Shown here: positions 1 to 6,075 of the stretch, in pieces
Layout of the letters: each line of letters opens with the position of its first letter
How positions within the stretch are numbered: position 1 is the stretch's first letter
From: Methanomassiliicoccales archaeon
Lineage (GTDB): Archaea > Thermoplasmatota > Thermoplasmata > SG8-5
Assembly (NCBI GenBank): GCA_030636255.1
Contig: DAOVXH010000068.1
Coordinates: 1-8,737 of the forward strand
Direction of reading: 5' to 3'
DNA: 8,737 nt
Made by a program: the position numbers and the translations under genes
The notes under the pieces: generated by a model
The model's input: the letters and a program-made list of their open reading frames with translations, nothing else
Databases searched by the model: none
What the model was told of the DNA's origin: nothing

Positions 1-493
1 CAAAATCTGTCAGCAGGGTTCCCTGAAAGAAAAATGCATTTCCCTCGAATGACCCTCCAGTTCCTGAAATTTTTCTACCTTGAACCTCGATATCATTCCT
101 TGGCCGAAACTCTGCATCCACGCCTAATTTCTTCATGCCCTGGACAGCTCCCTCTGACACCTTGGCATATAATTTGTCAATGTTTTTTGGTATGTCTGAA
201 TCCCACCTTGAGGCTATGAGCTCCCAACCAATCTGAGGCTCATCCAGATAGATGGTTCCACCTCCTGTTATTCGACGATTGATATCAATTCCCTTCTCAT
301 GGCAAAAATCAATTCTCACTTCCTGTTGGATGCTCTGGTGAAAGCCAACAAGCACCGCATGTGGTTTGAACTGCAATAATCTGAGTGTATCTGGAATCTT
401 ATCATCATTTCTCAGTTGGAGTAAAATATCATCAAGGGCGATGTTCTGGGCCGCAGTCATCATTCCTGTGTCCAGCAATCTCAGTTCCTTCAT
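1..493 (-). CDS. Second LplA/LipM-family lipoate or octanoate transferase (3' end beyond window)
   Basis: Only the first 164 residues are present; the gene runs off the left edge. It belongs to the biotin/lipoate protein ligase (LplA/LipB/LipM) fold. Seen in sequence: an N-terminal DTGMMTAAQNIALDD segment (residues 8-22), a good match to the family's GxxxAxxNxAxDE opening; the lipoate/acyl-binding motif RRITGGGTIYLD (73-84); and the KISG motif (141-144) with the catalytic or lipoyl-AMP-contacting lysine at K141. The family attaches lipoate (ATP-dependent) or transfers octanoate onto a conserved lysine of carrier proteins. The start is ATG at 493, preceded by GAGGG with 5-nt spacing. It lies 30 nt after the lipS stop and is probably cotranscribed. 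It is clearly a different paralogue from the ligase at 2019-3011. Inference: it may be the octanoyltransferase that supplies octanoyl-carrier protein to LipS, but a lipoate ligase is equally possible without the C-terminal half. Confidence 0.85.
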   Translation of the reverse strand, partial: MKELRLLDTGMMTAAQNIALDDILLQLRNDDKIPDTLRLLQFKPHAVLVGFHQSIQQEVRIDFCHEKGIDINRRITGGGTIYLDEPQIGWELIASRWDSDIPKNIDKLYAKVSEGAVQGMKKLGVDAEFRPRNDIEVQGRKISGTGGSFEGNAFFFQGTLLTDF

Positions 494-498
494 TTTTT

Positions 499-503
499 CC
501 CTC
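499..503 (-). promoter_or_regulatory. Ribosome binding site of the second LplA/LipM-family gene
   Basis: GAGGG lies 5 nt before the ATG at 493. It settles the start of a gene for which the left-edge truncation leaves little other evidence. Confidence 0.6.
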
Positions 504-523
504 AGAATTTGGTAGGATGGGTA

Positions 524-1567
524 TCATTCCGTATACTCGAATATCTGGGACAAGACCATCTTCACATCACTTTCCTCTGGTATGAAAGCAAAGTTACGAA
601 TCGGATTTGATGGTCTTTCATTTCCATATGGTCGGTTACAGGCCACAATGCCGTCACTACCAGCACACCCGGATGTCATGAATGCTATTTCCAGGTTCGG
701 GATATCATTAATTTCCATGCCGAAATCTGTAAGTCGACCTTTATCATCGAAGTTCATATTGTCCATATTTCCCAATTCTTCGTTTATAATGTATCTGGCA
801 AGCTGTATTCTGCGGTATCGGCCGTAGGAAGGCTGAGGCCATTCTCCCATTGCACTTCCTCCCTCTGGGAAGAAGGAAAATAAGTGAGTTTTTGCTCCCC
901 TGTCCTGGGCCTTCTGGATAACAGAAATCATCTGCTCCTCGGTCTCTCCCAGTCCAACAATTATGTGTATTCCAACCATTCCCCTGCCAAAGACATCCAC
1001 GCACCAATCAAGGACCTGCCAGTAATGGTCCCAGTCATGGGGGCCCATGACACCACTGCCTCGCATCTCATGGAATATCTTGGGTGTGGCAGCATCAATA
1101 GCTATGCCAATCATGTCAGCACCAGCTTCCTTTATCTGTACAGCTTCTTCTTTATTGCTCATAACTGTGGGAGCTATGAGGCCACTTATACTCAGTTCAG
1201 TTTCGTCTCTAAATTTCCGCATGATTGTCAGCATGTCTTCAAATGAATCCTTGTGGGTTATCATGGACATGCATACTCTATGAAGGTGAGGGGCATGTTT
1301 GCTGGCTCGGTCTATTATCTCCTGGATGGAAACAAGTGGCCAGTCAACCCTTATGAAGGTATCAGCAGAAGGGTCCTTGGCTGGAATGTCCCTTGAATGC
1401 GAAAGCCCACAGTAACTGCAGTTTGCCTTGCACCCGTCCTCATAATGTATCAGTAGATTCAGGGCTCTTAGCTTCTCCCCTCTATTGAACTGGCCAGGGT
1501 ATATCTTCAGTGTCATGGCTGCGGCCATACTTATCCTAACATATTCTGGACTCTCTTGTTGACTCAT
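524..1567 (-). CDS. lipS2: LipS-type radical SAM lipoyl synthase (LipS1/LipS2 family, biotin synthase-like)
   Basis: A 347-residue radical SAM enzyme that probably inserts sulfur into a protein-bound octanoyl group to make lipoate. Seen: the SAM-cluster motif C46-x3-C50-x2-C53; a BioB-like barrel with GADMIGIAIDAATP (149-162) and GLGETEEQ (205-212); and a C-terminal TSGC...ACNRPYGN block with C301 and C310 that could bind an auxiliary cluster. It lacks the N-terminal Cx4Cx5C motif of classical LipA, so it is not LipA. Known: in Thermococcus kodakarensis and in sulfur-oxidising bacteria two such biotin-synthase-like proteins, LipS1 and LipS2, act together. The start ATG overlaps the gcvH-like stop (ATGA), with GGAAG just upstream. 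The flanking lipoyl carrier gene and two ligase-family genes support the role. Assignment to LipS2 rather than LipS1 rests on the CGLS and CNRPYGN signatures from memory and is tentative. The partner is not in the window. Confidence 0.8.
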   Translation of the reverse strand: MSQQESPEYVRISMAAAMTLKIYPGQFNRGEKLRALNLLIHYEDGCKANCSYCGLSHSRDIPAKDPSADTFIRVDWPLVSIQEIIDRASKHAPHLHRVCMSMITHKDSFEDMLTIMRKFRDETELSISGLIAPTVMSNKEEAVQIKEAGADMIGIAIDAATPKIFHEMRGSGVMGPHDWDHYWQVLDWCVDVFGRGMVGIHIIVGLGETEEQMISVIQKAQDRGAKTHLFSFFPEGGSAMGEWPQPSYGRYRRIQLARYIINEELGNMDNMNFDDKGRLTDFGMEINDIPNLEIAFMTSGCAGSDGIVACNRPYGNERPSNPIRNFAFIPEESDVKMVLSQIFEYTE

Positions 1568-1998
1568 TCTTCTTCCAACCTTTTCATTTCTTGGGATATC
1601 CAGGAAGATATCTCTTCTTCTGTTCCCAAAATGTGTTCTGAATTTAAAGCATTCTCAATATTATCAGGCTTGATTGCCACAAGCCAGGAATCATAAGGTT
1701 TTTCATTGACCATTCTTGGATTTTTCATAGCCATTTCATTAATAGCCACAATCTCGCCGTCAATTGGTGAAAATAACCTGCTGACGAACTTGGCTGACTC
1801 AAAACTTCCAATGGCATCTCCGGATTTTACTTCTTTCTTGGTGATTGTCAGGAAGGTGAGCAGCCCAGTCATCTCGGTGGCAAAGGCATCCATCCCGATT
1901 TTGACAATATCATCCTCTACGCTCAACCAGATATGTGCTCCATTCTTTGTGTAATATTTCCTGTCCAATGGGAATTTCATTCCGCTGACTTCAATCAT
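1564..1998 (-). CDS. gcvH: GcvH/LbpA-like lipoyl carrier protein
   Basis: A small lipoyl-domain protein of 144 residues from the chosen ATG. Seen: the H-protein core, with a hydrophobic HIWLSVEDDIVKIGMD strand region, the lipoylation loop GSFESAKFVSRLFSP and the following GEIVAIN and NPRMVNEKPY motifs. The expected lipoyl-lysine is K70 (K76 if the upstream TTG were used). Known: H proteins carry aminomethyl-lipoate between GcvP, GcvT and Lpd, while the related LbpA proteins serve Hdr-like sulfur oxidation complexes. ESAK replaces the usual ESVK, YDSWL replaces the usual YGxGWL, and an acidic, Glu-rich C-terminal tail follows. No GcvT, GcvP or Lpd gene is in the window; the neighbours are a lipoate ligase (20 nt upstream), lipS (4-nt overlap) and an HdrD-like gene. 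Inference: a dedicated lipoyl carrier, possibly LbpA-like. The lipoyl-domain call is firm; the partner complex is not. Confidence 0.85.
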   Translation of the reverse strand: MIEVSGMKFPLDRKYYTKNGAHIWLSVEDDIVKIGMDAFATEMTGLLTFLTITKKEVKSGDAIGSFESAKFVSRLFSPIDGEIVAINEMAMKNPRMVNEKPYDSWLVAIKPDNIENALNSEHILGTEEEISSWISQEMKRLEEE

Positions 1999-2005
1999 GG
2001 ATTTA

Positions 2006-2012
2006 ACCTCAC
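2006..2012 (-). promoter_or_regulatory. Ribosome binding site deciding the gcvH-like start
   Basis: GTGAGGT ends 7 nt before the ATG at 1998 and pairs well with the 16S rRNA 3' end. A longer in-frame reading from a TTG at 2016 has no such site upstream, so the ATG is preferred and the protein is six residues shorter. Confidence 0.6.
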
Positions 2013-2018
2013 TCAATT

Positions 2019-3011
2019 CTATTTGTCTGTTTGTAGCCCTGGCACATTGCTAATCACATATATTATATTTCTTTTATCGTATTCTGCACCTATCAATGAT
2101 TCCTCAAGATTCTTCCTATTTTCAGGTGAGATGAGGGATGGATTTGAAAATGTGATTTTTTGTATATGTTCTTCATGGGTTTCGCATAATATTTCCACTG
2201 GACCGTTTTTTGTATCGAACTCGGTCTCGAAGAGGTAAACCCCTTCCCTGACCTTGATTTCTCTTCCAGGATTCTTCACTCCTCTCTGATAGAGCCAGGC
2301 ATCTGATGAATAATGTTCATCTAGCTCTTTTATCATATCTTTTATCTCATCTCCCAAGGTAGCTTCTTGCATTGGGCCTAAAAAGTCCTGGAACTTCTCT
2401 CTCAGGATGGAAAAAATCTCCTCTTTTGATGGATAATTCTGCTTTTCCTGTTCAATGGTGGTCATATTTTCCTTCATTGCCTCAAGGTATTTCTTGCGCA
2501 GGTCACTGCTCATTCGCAGAACATTGGCCATTGATTCGTAGTCAAAATCCAGGAGAAGGCCGCCAGCCATTACCTTACAATCACCAATGTCCCCCCCACC
2601 GTTTCCAGAAATTTTTTTTCCGTTTACCAGTAGATCACAGGTTGGTCGGTATTCTGCCTTAAGTCCTAATTCATTACATGCCTCTATGACTGGTTGGAGA
2701 AATTTCTTAAAGAAATGTTTAGGCAGTGCTGGAACATCCTTGTTGTCTCGACGAAGAATTAAACTATAAAATACCTGATTCCTATCCAACCAAACTGTTC
2801 CTCCGCCTATCTCCCTGCGGAATATCTTTATTCCATTCTCATTGCAATAATCCAAATCCAGTTCATCCTTTGGATTCTGAGGCATGCCCAAACATACAAA
2901 TTTATCTTTGGTTGAATGCAATACCAATCCTTCTATATTTTTATGGGCCAGTGCATGGTAAATCAATTGCGATTCGTTCCAGTTCATATCGCCTAAGTTG
3001 AATATTTTCAT
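2019..3011 (-). CDS. lplA: Lipoate-protein ligase, full-length two-domain type
   Basis: A 330-residue enzyme of the LplA family that activates lipoate (or octanoate) with ATP and transfers it to the lysine of lipoyl domains in the cytoplasm. Seen: the acyl-binding motif RREIGGGTVWLD (65-76), the CDLLVNGKKISGNGGG block (125-140) with probable catalytic lysine K133, and a separate C-terminal region (about 240-330) resembling the small accessory domain of LplA. Many archaea encode that domain as a separate LplB. The fused layout resembles the sLpl(AB) ligases that accompany LipS and LbpA in Hdr-linked systems (family knowledge, not tested here). The start is ATG at 3011, with GGAAG 8 nt upstream. 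It sits 84 nt after the HdrD-like gene and 20 nt before the lipoyl carrier gene, its likely substrate. An octanoyl ligase role feeding LipS is also possible. Confidence 0.88.
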   Translation of the reverse strand: MKIFNLGDMNWNESQLIYHALAHKNIEGLVLHSTKDKFVCLGMPQNPKDELDLDYCNENGIKIFRREIGGGTVWLDRNQVFYSLILRRDNKDVPALPKHFFKKFLQPVIEACNELGLKAEYRPTCDLLVNGKKISGNGGGDIGDCKVMAGGLLLDFDYESMANVLRMSSDLRKKYLEAMKENMTTIEQEKQNYPSKEEIFSILREKFQDFLGPMQEATLGDEIKDMIKELDEHYSSDAWLYQRGVKNPGREIKVREGVYLFETEFDTKNGPVEILCETHEEHIQKITFSNPSLISPENRKNLEESLIGAEYDKRNIIYVISNVPGLQTDK

Positions 3012-3066
3012 GGGTTATTCTTCCTTTTATGTAATTCAAGAAATGTATGATTTTCTCAAGTCAGTA

Positions 3067-3075
3067 GAAATAAAT
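3067..3075 (-). promoter_or_regulatory. Possible TATA-like box of an internal lplA promoter
   Basis: ATTTATTTC on the minus strand lies about 55-65 nt before the lplA ATG in the 84-nt AT-rich gap after the HdrD-like gene. This gap is the largest within the left operon, so a secondary promoter is conceivable. The site is weak and the gap is AT-rich throughout. Confidence 0.2.
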
Positions 3076-3095
3076 CAGAGTAATTAATCTTTTGT

Positions 3096-4355
3096 TCAGA
3101 TTGATTTGGCAACGATTTCAACGACGTCCATTGTCTTCATCTTGAATTTTTCGCCCCTATCTTTGTATTCCTTCTTCTTCGCCTCAATGGCAATTCCCAT
3201 CTGGCTCTTGCAGTTCGGGCAGCTGGAGACTATTGTCTTGGCACCCAATTCTATTGCTTGCTCTACCTTTTTCAAGGCTATGGCTGCGCTGAGGTCATAA
3301 TCCACTGCCTTCATACCGCCTCCGCCGCCACAACAGGTACTATCAACACGACAGTTTGGAAACTCTATAATTTCATCGATTCCTGGAACACTCTTTAAAA
3401 TGAATCTGGGCTCATCATATATGCCGTGGTCCTCAAACTCGGAGATACGACCAAGTTCACAGGGGTCATGGTAAATGATTGGCTGATCTTTATCTTTAAA
3501 TGGTTTCTTGAATTCTAATTTTCCTTCTTTAATAAGTTCTGCTATCAATTCCATGGTGTGTATAATCTCGAAATCAAACTTCACATATTTCTTGTATTTT
3601 TTAAGTGAGCGGTAACATCCAGGGCATCCAGTAACAACTCGTTTGGCCCCTCTCTTCTTAATATTCTCTACATTGCGCCTGGCGAGTTCTTCGAAATTCT
3701 CAACCTGCCCGGTCATCATAGAGACAGCATTACAGCAAATCTCGTCTTTTCCTAATGTTGTGAAATTTACCCCGGCCTTAGTGAAAATCTTCATATTGCC
3801 CAATAGAACTTGATACTCGTAAAAGGATGTCCCGCAGCCTATGAAATACACAATATCTGCCTTTGGCGGAAGTACATAATCCTCTCTGTACCATTCATCT
3901 CTCTTTTCCATGGGCTCCATGAACGGATTATTAAACTCTGGGTTGGCGATATTGTCATACATGCCAATGGTTTTTTCCGGTGGTTCAATACCATTCTCCA
4001 CCATCCAAATTCTTATGTGCTCCCACATCTCATGAAAAGGAATTTCCACATGACATTTAGTCACACATCGACTGCAAAGCGTGCATTTGTATATAGCATC
4101 TCTTAATTCTTCCAGAGGGATGTCTACGTCTCTAACTATTTTAGCAGTAAGGTTCTTCCCAATAATTCTCTCTAACATGCTGTTTTTTGTGGTGAGATTT
4201 TTCACAACAAATAATTTTCCTCTGGGTGAAAGCGATTCCCATCCAGTTTCCTCAAATACAGGACAGACCGAGCGGCAGTAACCGCACTGCATGCAAGCAA
4301 TCAGGTCGATTTGATTTGGGGGCTGATTTTTCACTAGATTGGGTTTCTTAACCAT
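3096..4355 (-). CDS. HdrD-like iron-sulfur protein (two 4Fe-4S, two CCG domains)
   Basis: A 419-residue soluble protein with the layout of heterodisulfide reductase HdrD, i.e. HdrC fused to HdrB. Seen: two ferredoxin-type motifs, C21-x2-C24-x2-C27-x3-C31-P and C91-x2-C94-x2-C97-x3-C101; then two cysteine-rich motifs, C174-x32-C207C208-x35-C244-x2-C247 and C299-x41-C341C342-x36-C379-x2-C382. All expected cysteines are present. Known: paired CCG motifs bind the noncubane 4Fe-4S clusters that cleave CoM-S-S-CoB in methanogens, and related proteins include GlcF/LldE-type oxidase subunits. No membrane segment is seen, and no HdrE cytochrome or flavoprotein partner lies beside it. It heads an operon with lipoate ligase, lipoyl carrier and lipS genes. 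Inference: it reduces or oxidises a disulfide, possibly the lipoyl group, or feeds electrons to lipoate assembly. The start is ATG at 4355, with AAAGGAG 12 nt upstream. Confidence 0.8.
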   Translation of the reverse strand: MVKKPNLVKNQPPNQIDLIACMQCGYCRSVCPVFEETGWESLSPRGKLFVVKNLTTKNSMLERIIGKNLTAKIVRDVDIPLEELRDAIYKCTLCSRCVTKCHVEIPFHEMWEHIRIWMVENGIEPPEKTIGMYDNIANPEFNNPFMEPMEKRDEWYREDYVLPPKADIVYFIGCGTSFYEYQVLLGNMKIFTKAGVNFTTLGKDEICCNAVSMMTGQVENFEELARRNVENIKKRGAKRVVTGCPGCYRSLKKYKKYVKFDFEIIHTMELIAELIKEGKLEFKKPFKDKDQPIIYHDPCELGRISEFEDHGIYDEPRFILKSVPGIDEIIEFPNCRVDSTCCGGGGGMKAVDYDLSAAIALKKVEQAIELGAKTIVSSCPNCKSQMGIAIEAKKKEYKDRGEKFKMKTMDVVEIVAKSI

Positions 4356-4367
4356 GTTATATTTCCG

Positions 4368-4374
4368 CTCCTTT
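4368..4374 (-). promoter_or_regulatory. Ribosome binding site of the HdrD-like gene
   Basis: AAAGGAG lies 12 nt before the ATG at 4355. The spacing is somewhat long, but no nearer start codon in frame competes with it. Confidence 0.5.
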
Positions 4375-4414
4375 ACAAGAATCTGCTCAACAAATAGTGC
4401 TTAATCTTTTTAAT

Positions 4415-4425
4415 TCACGCCGTGA
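4415..4425. promoter_or_regulatory. Palindrome, candidate operator of the HdrD-lipoate operon
   Basis: TCACGCCGTGA is a perfect inverted repeat with a 1-nt centre and is the only GC-rich island in an AT-rich leader. It lies where the transcript of the HdrD-like gene would start if the TATA-like box at 4437-4445 is used. A repressor bound there would block initiation. No regulator gene is in the window, and an 11-bp palindrome can occur by chance. Confidence 0.35.
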
Positions 4426-4436
4426 TTACAATTAAA

Positions 4437-4445
4437 CTATTTAAG
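4437..4445 (-). promoter_or_regulatory. Candidate archaeal TATA box for the HdrD-lipoate operon
   Basis: CTTAAATAG on the minus strand resembles the archaeal TATA consensus. The expected start about 25 nt downstream falls near 4417, giving a leader of about 60 nt before the ATG at 4355 that contains the ribosome binding site. Confidence 0.4.
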
Positions 4446-4456
4446 AGATTTGTGGA

Positions 4457-4468
4457 CTTTTATTTATC
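4457..4468 (+). promoter_or_regulatory. Candidate TATA-like box for the small membrane protein gene
   Basis: CTTTTATTTATC on the plus strand lies about 110 nt before the ATG at 4578. A second AT-rich option, TACATATAT, begins at 4493 and would give a shorter leader. Neither stands out clearly from the AT-rich background. Confidence 0.2.
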
Positions 4469-4577
4469 AATCAATAATCCATTTGGGATAGGTACATATA
4501 TCTGCTGTTATATTGAACTAAAAGAACATGATAGAGTAGAAACAAAAATTTGACGATATTAGGATGAGAAAGATATT

Positions 4578-4841
4578 ATGATTGGTCCATTTAAAGTTTT
4601 GAGATTGGTGAGAAAAAACCGATCATCTATTCCGATTGGGGAATTTCAAAAGTTGGGACTCCTGGTAAGTACCCTGGGAATCTTACATACCTATATTTTT
4701 TATATGACCGCTGGCAGGTTCTTTCCGGATTCTATAATGCCCCGTTTGATATTGATGACATTTCTCGTTGGTATGCTGATTTTTACCCTACTGTACGTTC
4801 GTGGAATCAAGCTGGTTAAAAAATACAATCTGTCGGAATAA
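4578..4841 (+). CDS. Small membrane protein of unknown function, two predicted helices
   Basis: An 87-residue protein that I do not recognise. Seen: a basic N-terminus (KVLRLVRKNR, residues 6-15), a first hydrophobic segment at about 26-46, a short polar turn with GRFFPDS, a second hydrophobic segment at about 54-74, and a basic tail (RGIKLVKKYN). The positive residues at both ends suggest a hairpin with both termini in the cytoplasm. It is the only plausible plus-strand gene here: it lies in otherwise non-coding space, divergent from the HdrD-like operon and convergent with ahbC (40 nt between stop codons). AGGATGAG lies upstream of the ATG as a weak ribosome site. No enzyme motif or metal-binding pattern is visible. 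It could be an orphan lineage-specific gene. Its existence is probable from composition and position rather than homology. Confidence 0.6.
   Translation: MIGPFKVLRLVRKNRSSIPIGEFQKLGLLVSTLGILHTYIFYMTAGRFFPDSIMPRLILMTFLVGMLIFTLLYVRGIKLVKKYNLSE
4818..4823 (-). terminator. Possible T-tract terminator of the haem operon
   Basis: On the minus strand a run of six T lies about 60 nt past the ahbC stop, inside the 3' end of the convergent small gene. Archaeal terminators are often simple T-tracts, but a run this short is weak evidence. Confidence 0.2.
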
Positions 4842-4881
4842 AGCTGCATAATGATTGTATTTGCCATCAGGTATGAAGCAG

Positions 4882-6075
4882 CTACCTGCTGATTTCCTCG
4901 TCCGTCAAATAACATGCAGGATCCGAACCCCACACGTCCCCGACCGCTTCAGATCTGACCCTGGAACCGCCCCTGCAAATCTCGAAGAACCTGCAATTGC
5001 TTTTTGCGCATCTTCCGGTAATCTTCTCGTCCTTGTTCTTCAGTCCCTTCATGATGGGGTCGGAGATGTCATCCCATATCTCACCGAACTTGCGTTCCTT
5101 AACATTGCCAAAGCTATAGTGCTGCCAGAATTGGTTGGCATGGACATTGCCAAGATGGTCAACATCAGCGATGGTCTGGCCTGTACCGTCGCCCCCATTT
5201 CTCTTGAGGAGCCCATAGGCCCATTCAGCCTTTTCCGGGTCCTCTTCCTTTAGAGTGAGATACAGATAGCCAGCATCGGCATAATTGCCCACAAGCAGGG
5301 TCTCTATTGGATAGCCTTCAGCATGGTGCTTTTTTGTGAGCTCGAAATATGTGGACACCGCTTTTCTCGTCTCATCATGGCTCAGATCCAGTTCTTGTAT
5401 CTCCTTCCCTCTACCTGTATAATCCAGATGGTACACACAGCATCTGCTCACACCAATCTCCTTGAGCTTCAGAAGCACTCCCTCCAGGTCATCCTGATTG
5501 TGTTTTGTGATTGTGAATCTAAGGCCGGTCTTCTGCCCCACCTTGAGGCAGTTCTTCATACCCTCGACTGCCCGTTCGAAGGCTCCGTTAACTCCACGGA
5601 ACTTATCGTTAACCTCTTTCAGTCCGTCCAGCGAGACGCCGATATACATGATACCAGCCTCCTTGGCCAGCCTCGCTTTCTCTTCGGTTATAAGCGTTCC
5701 ATTGGTGGATATGACCGGCCGAAGGCCCAGGGATTTAGCATATCTGGCCAGCTCGAAGAGGTCGTCCCTCATGAAGGGCTCTCCCCCTGAAAAGAGAAGC
5801 ACTGGAGCATTGTAATCAGCAACATCCTCAATGAACCTCTTTGCCTCCTCGGTGGTGAGTTCGCCTTCTGCTGTATAGGCCTCTGCCTCAGCATAGCAGT
5901 GGACACATTTCAGGTTGCATCGGTTGGTCATGTTCCAGACCACGATGGGCTTATTTGATTTCACTTTTCCATGGTGATGTTTGATCTGGTCTGGGTCGCC
6001 TTCTTTCGCATCCCTGTATCTGAGTCCGTCGGACTCGCTTTCTGCTTCTAGCAATAACTTGGAAACTCCAATCAT
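4882..6075 (-). CDS. ahbC: AhbC, radical SAM 12,18-didecarboxysiroheme deacetylase
   Basis: A 397-residue radical SAM enzyme of the siroheme-dependent haem pathway. AhbC removes the two acetate side chains of 12,18-didecarboxysiroheme to give Fe-coproporphyrin III, which AhbD then oxidises to haem b. Seen: an MIGVSKL start, the SAM-cluster motif C53-x3-C57-x2-C60 in NMTNRCNLKCVHCYAE, SGGEP (96-100), and a SPASM-like C-terminus with C356, C361, C367 and C388. The block NCRFFEICRGGSRVR followed by WGSDPACYLTDEE is typical of AhbC. The relative NirJ (haem d1) is the main alternative; the hem/cob context and the absence of other nir genes favour AhbC. AhbD is less likely because the C-terminal block does not match my memory of it. 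Its ATG overlaps the cobA-hemD stop (ATGA), so it is the last gene of a coupled operon; a weak AGGA site lies upstream. Confidence 0.88.
   Translation of the reverse strand: MIGVSKLLLEAESESDGLRYRDAKEGDPDQIKHHHGKVKSNKPIVVWNMTNRCNLKCVHCYAEAEAYTAEGELTTEEAKRFIEDVADYNAPVLLFSGGEPFMRDDLFELARYAKSLGLRPVISTNGTLITEEKARLAKEAGIMYIGVSLDGLKEVNDKFRGVNGAFERAVEGMKNCLKVGQKTGLRFTITKHNQDDLEGVLLKLKEIGVSRCCVYHLDYTGRGKEIQELDLSHDETRKAVSTYFELTKKHHAEGYPIETLLVGNYADAGYLYLTLKEEDPEKAEWAYGLLKRNGGDGTGQTIADVDHLGNVHANQFWQHYSFGNVKERKFGEIWDDISDPIMKGLKNKDEKITGRCAKSNCRFFEICRGGSRVRSEAVGDVWGSDPACYLTDEEISR

Noticed and set aside
34..219. Plus-strand open frame at the left edge
   Set aside because: The minus strand here encodes a lipoate-family protein with GGG and KISG motifs, so the plus frame is a shadow.
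884..1246. 120-codon plus-strand open frame
   Set aside because: It is antisense to the radical SAM gene and has no recognisable motif or upstream signal.
524..1567. Biotin synthase or classical LipA identity for the radical SAM gene
   Set aside because: The LipA N-terminal Cx4Cx5C motif is missing and all neighbours concern lipoate rather than biotin. The LipS family fits better.
1999..2016. Longer gcvH-like reading from TTG at 2016
   Set aside because: It has no ribosome site in front of the TTG, while GTGAGGT sits at proper spacing before the ATG at 1998.
4842..4883. Inverted repeat AGCTGC/GCAGCT flanking the convergent gap, as a stem-loop terminator
   Set aside because: Only 6 bp with a 30-nt loop, partly inside the ahbC stop codon, and not followed by a T-tract. 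It is likely chance.
5323..5790. 155-codon plus-strand open frame, and a 132-codon one at 4855-5253
   Set aside because: Both lie antisense to ahbC, whose motifs are unmistakable. Their translations show no domain pattern and they have no ribosome site.
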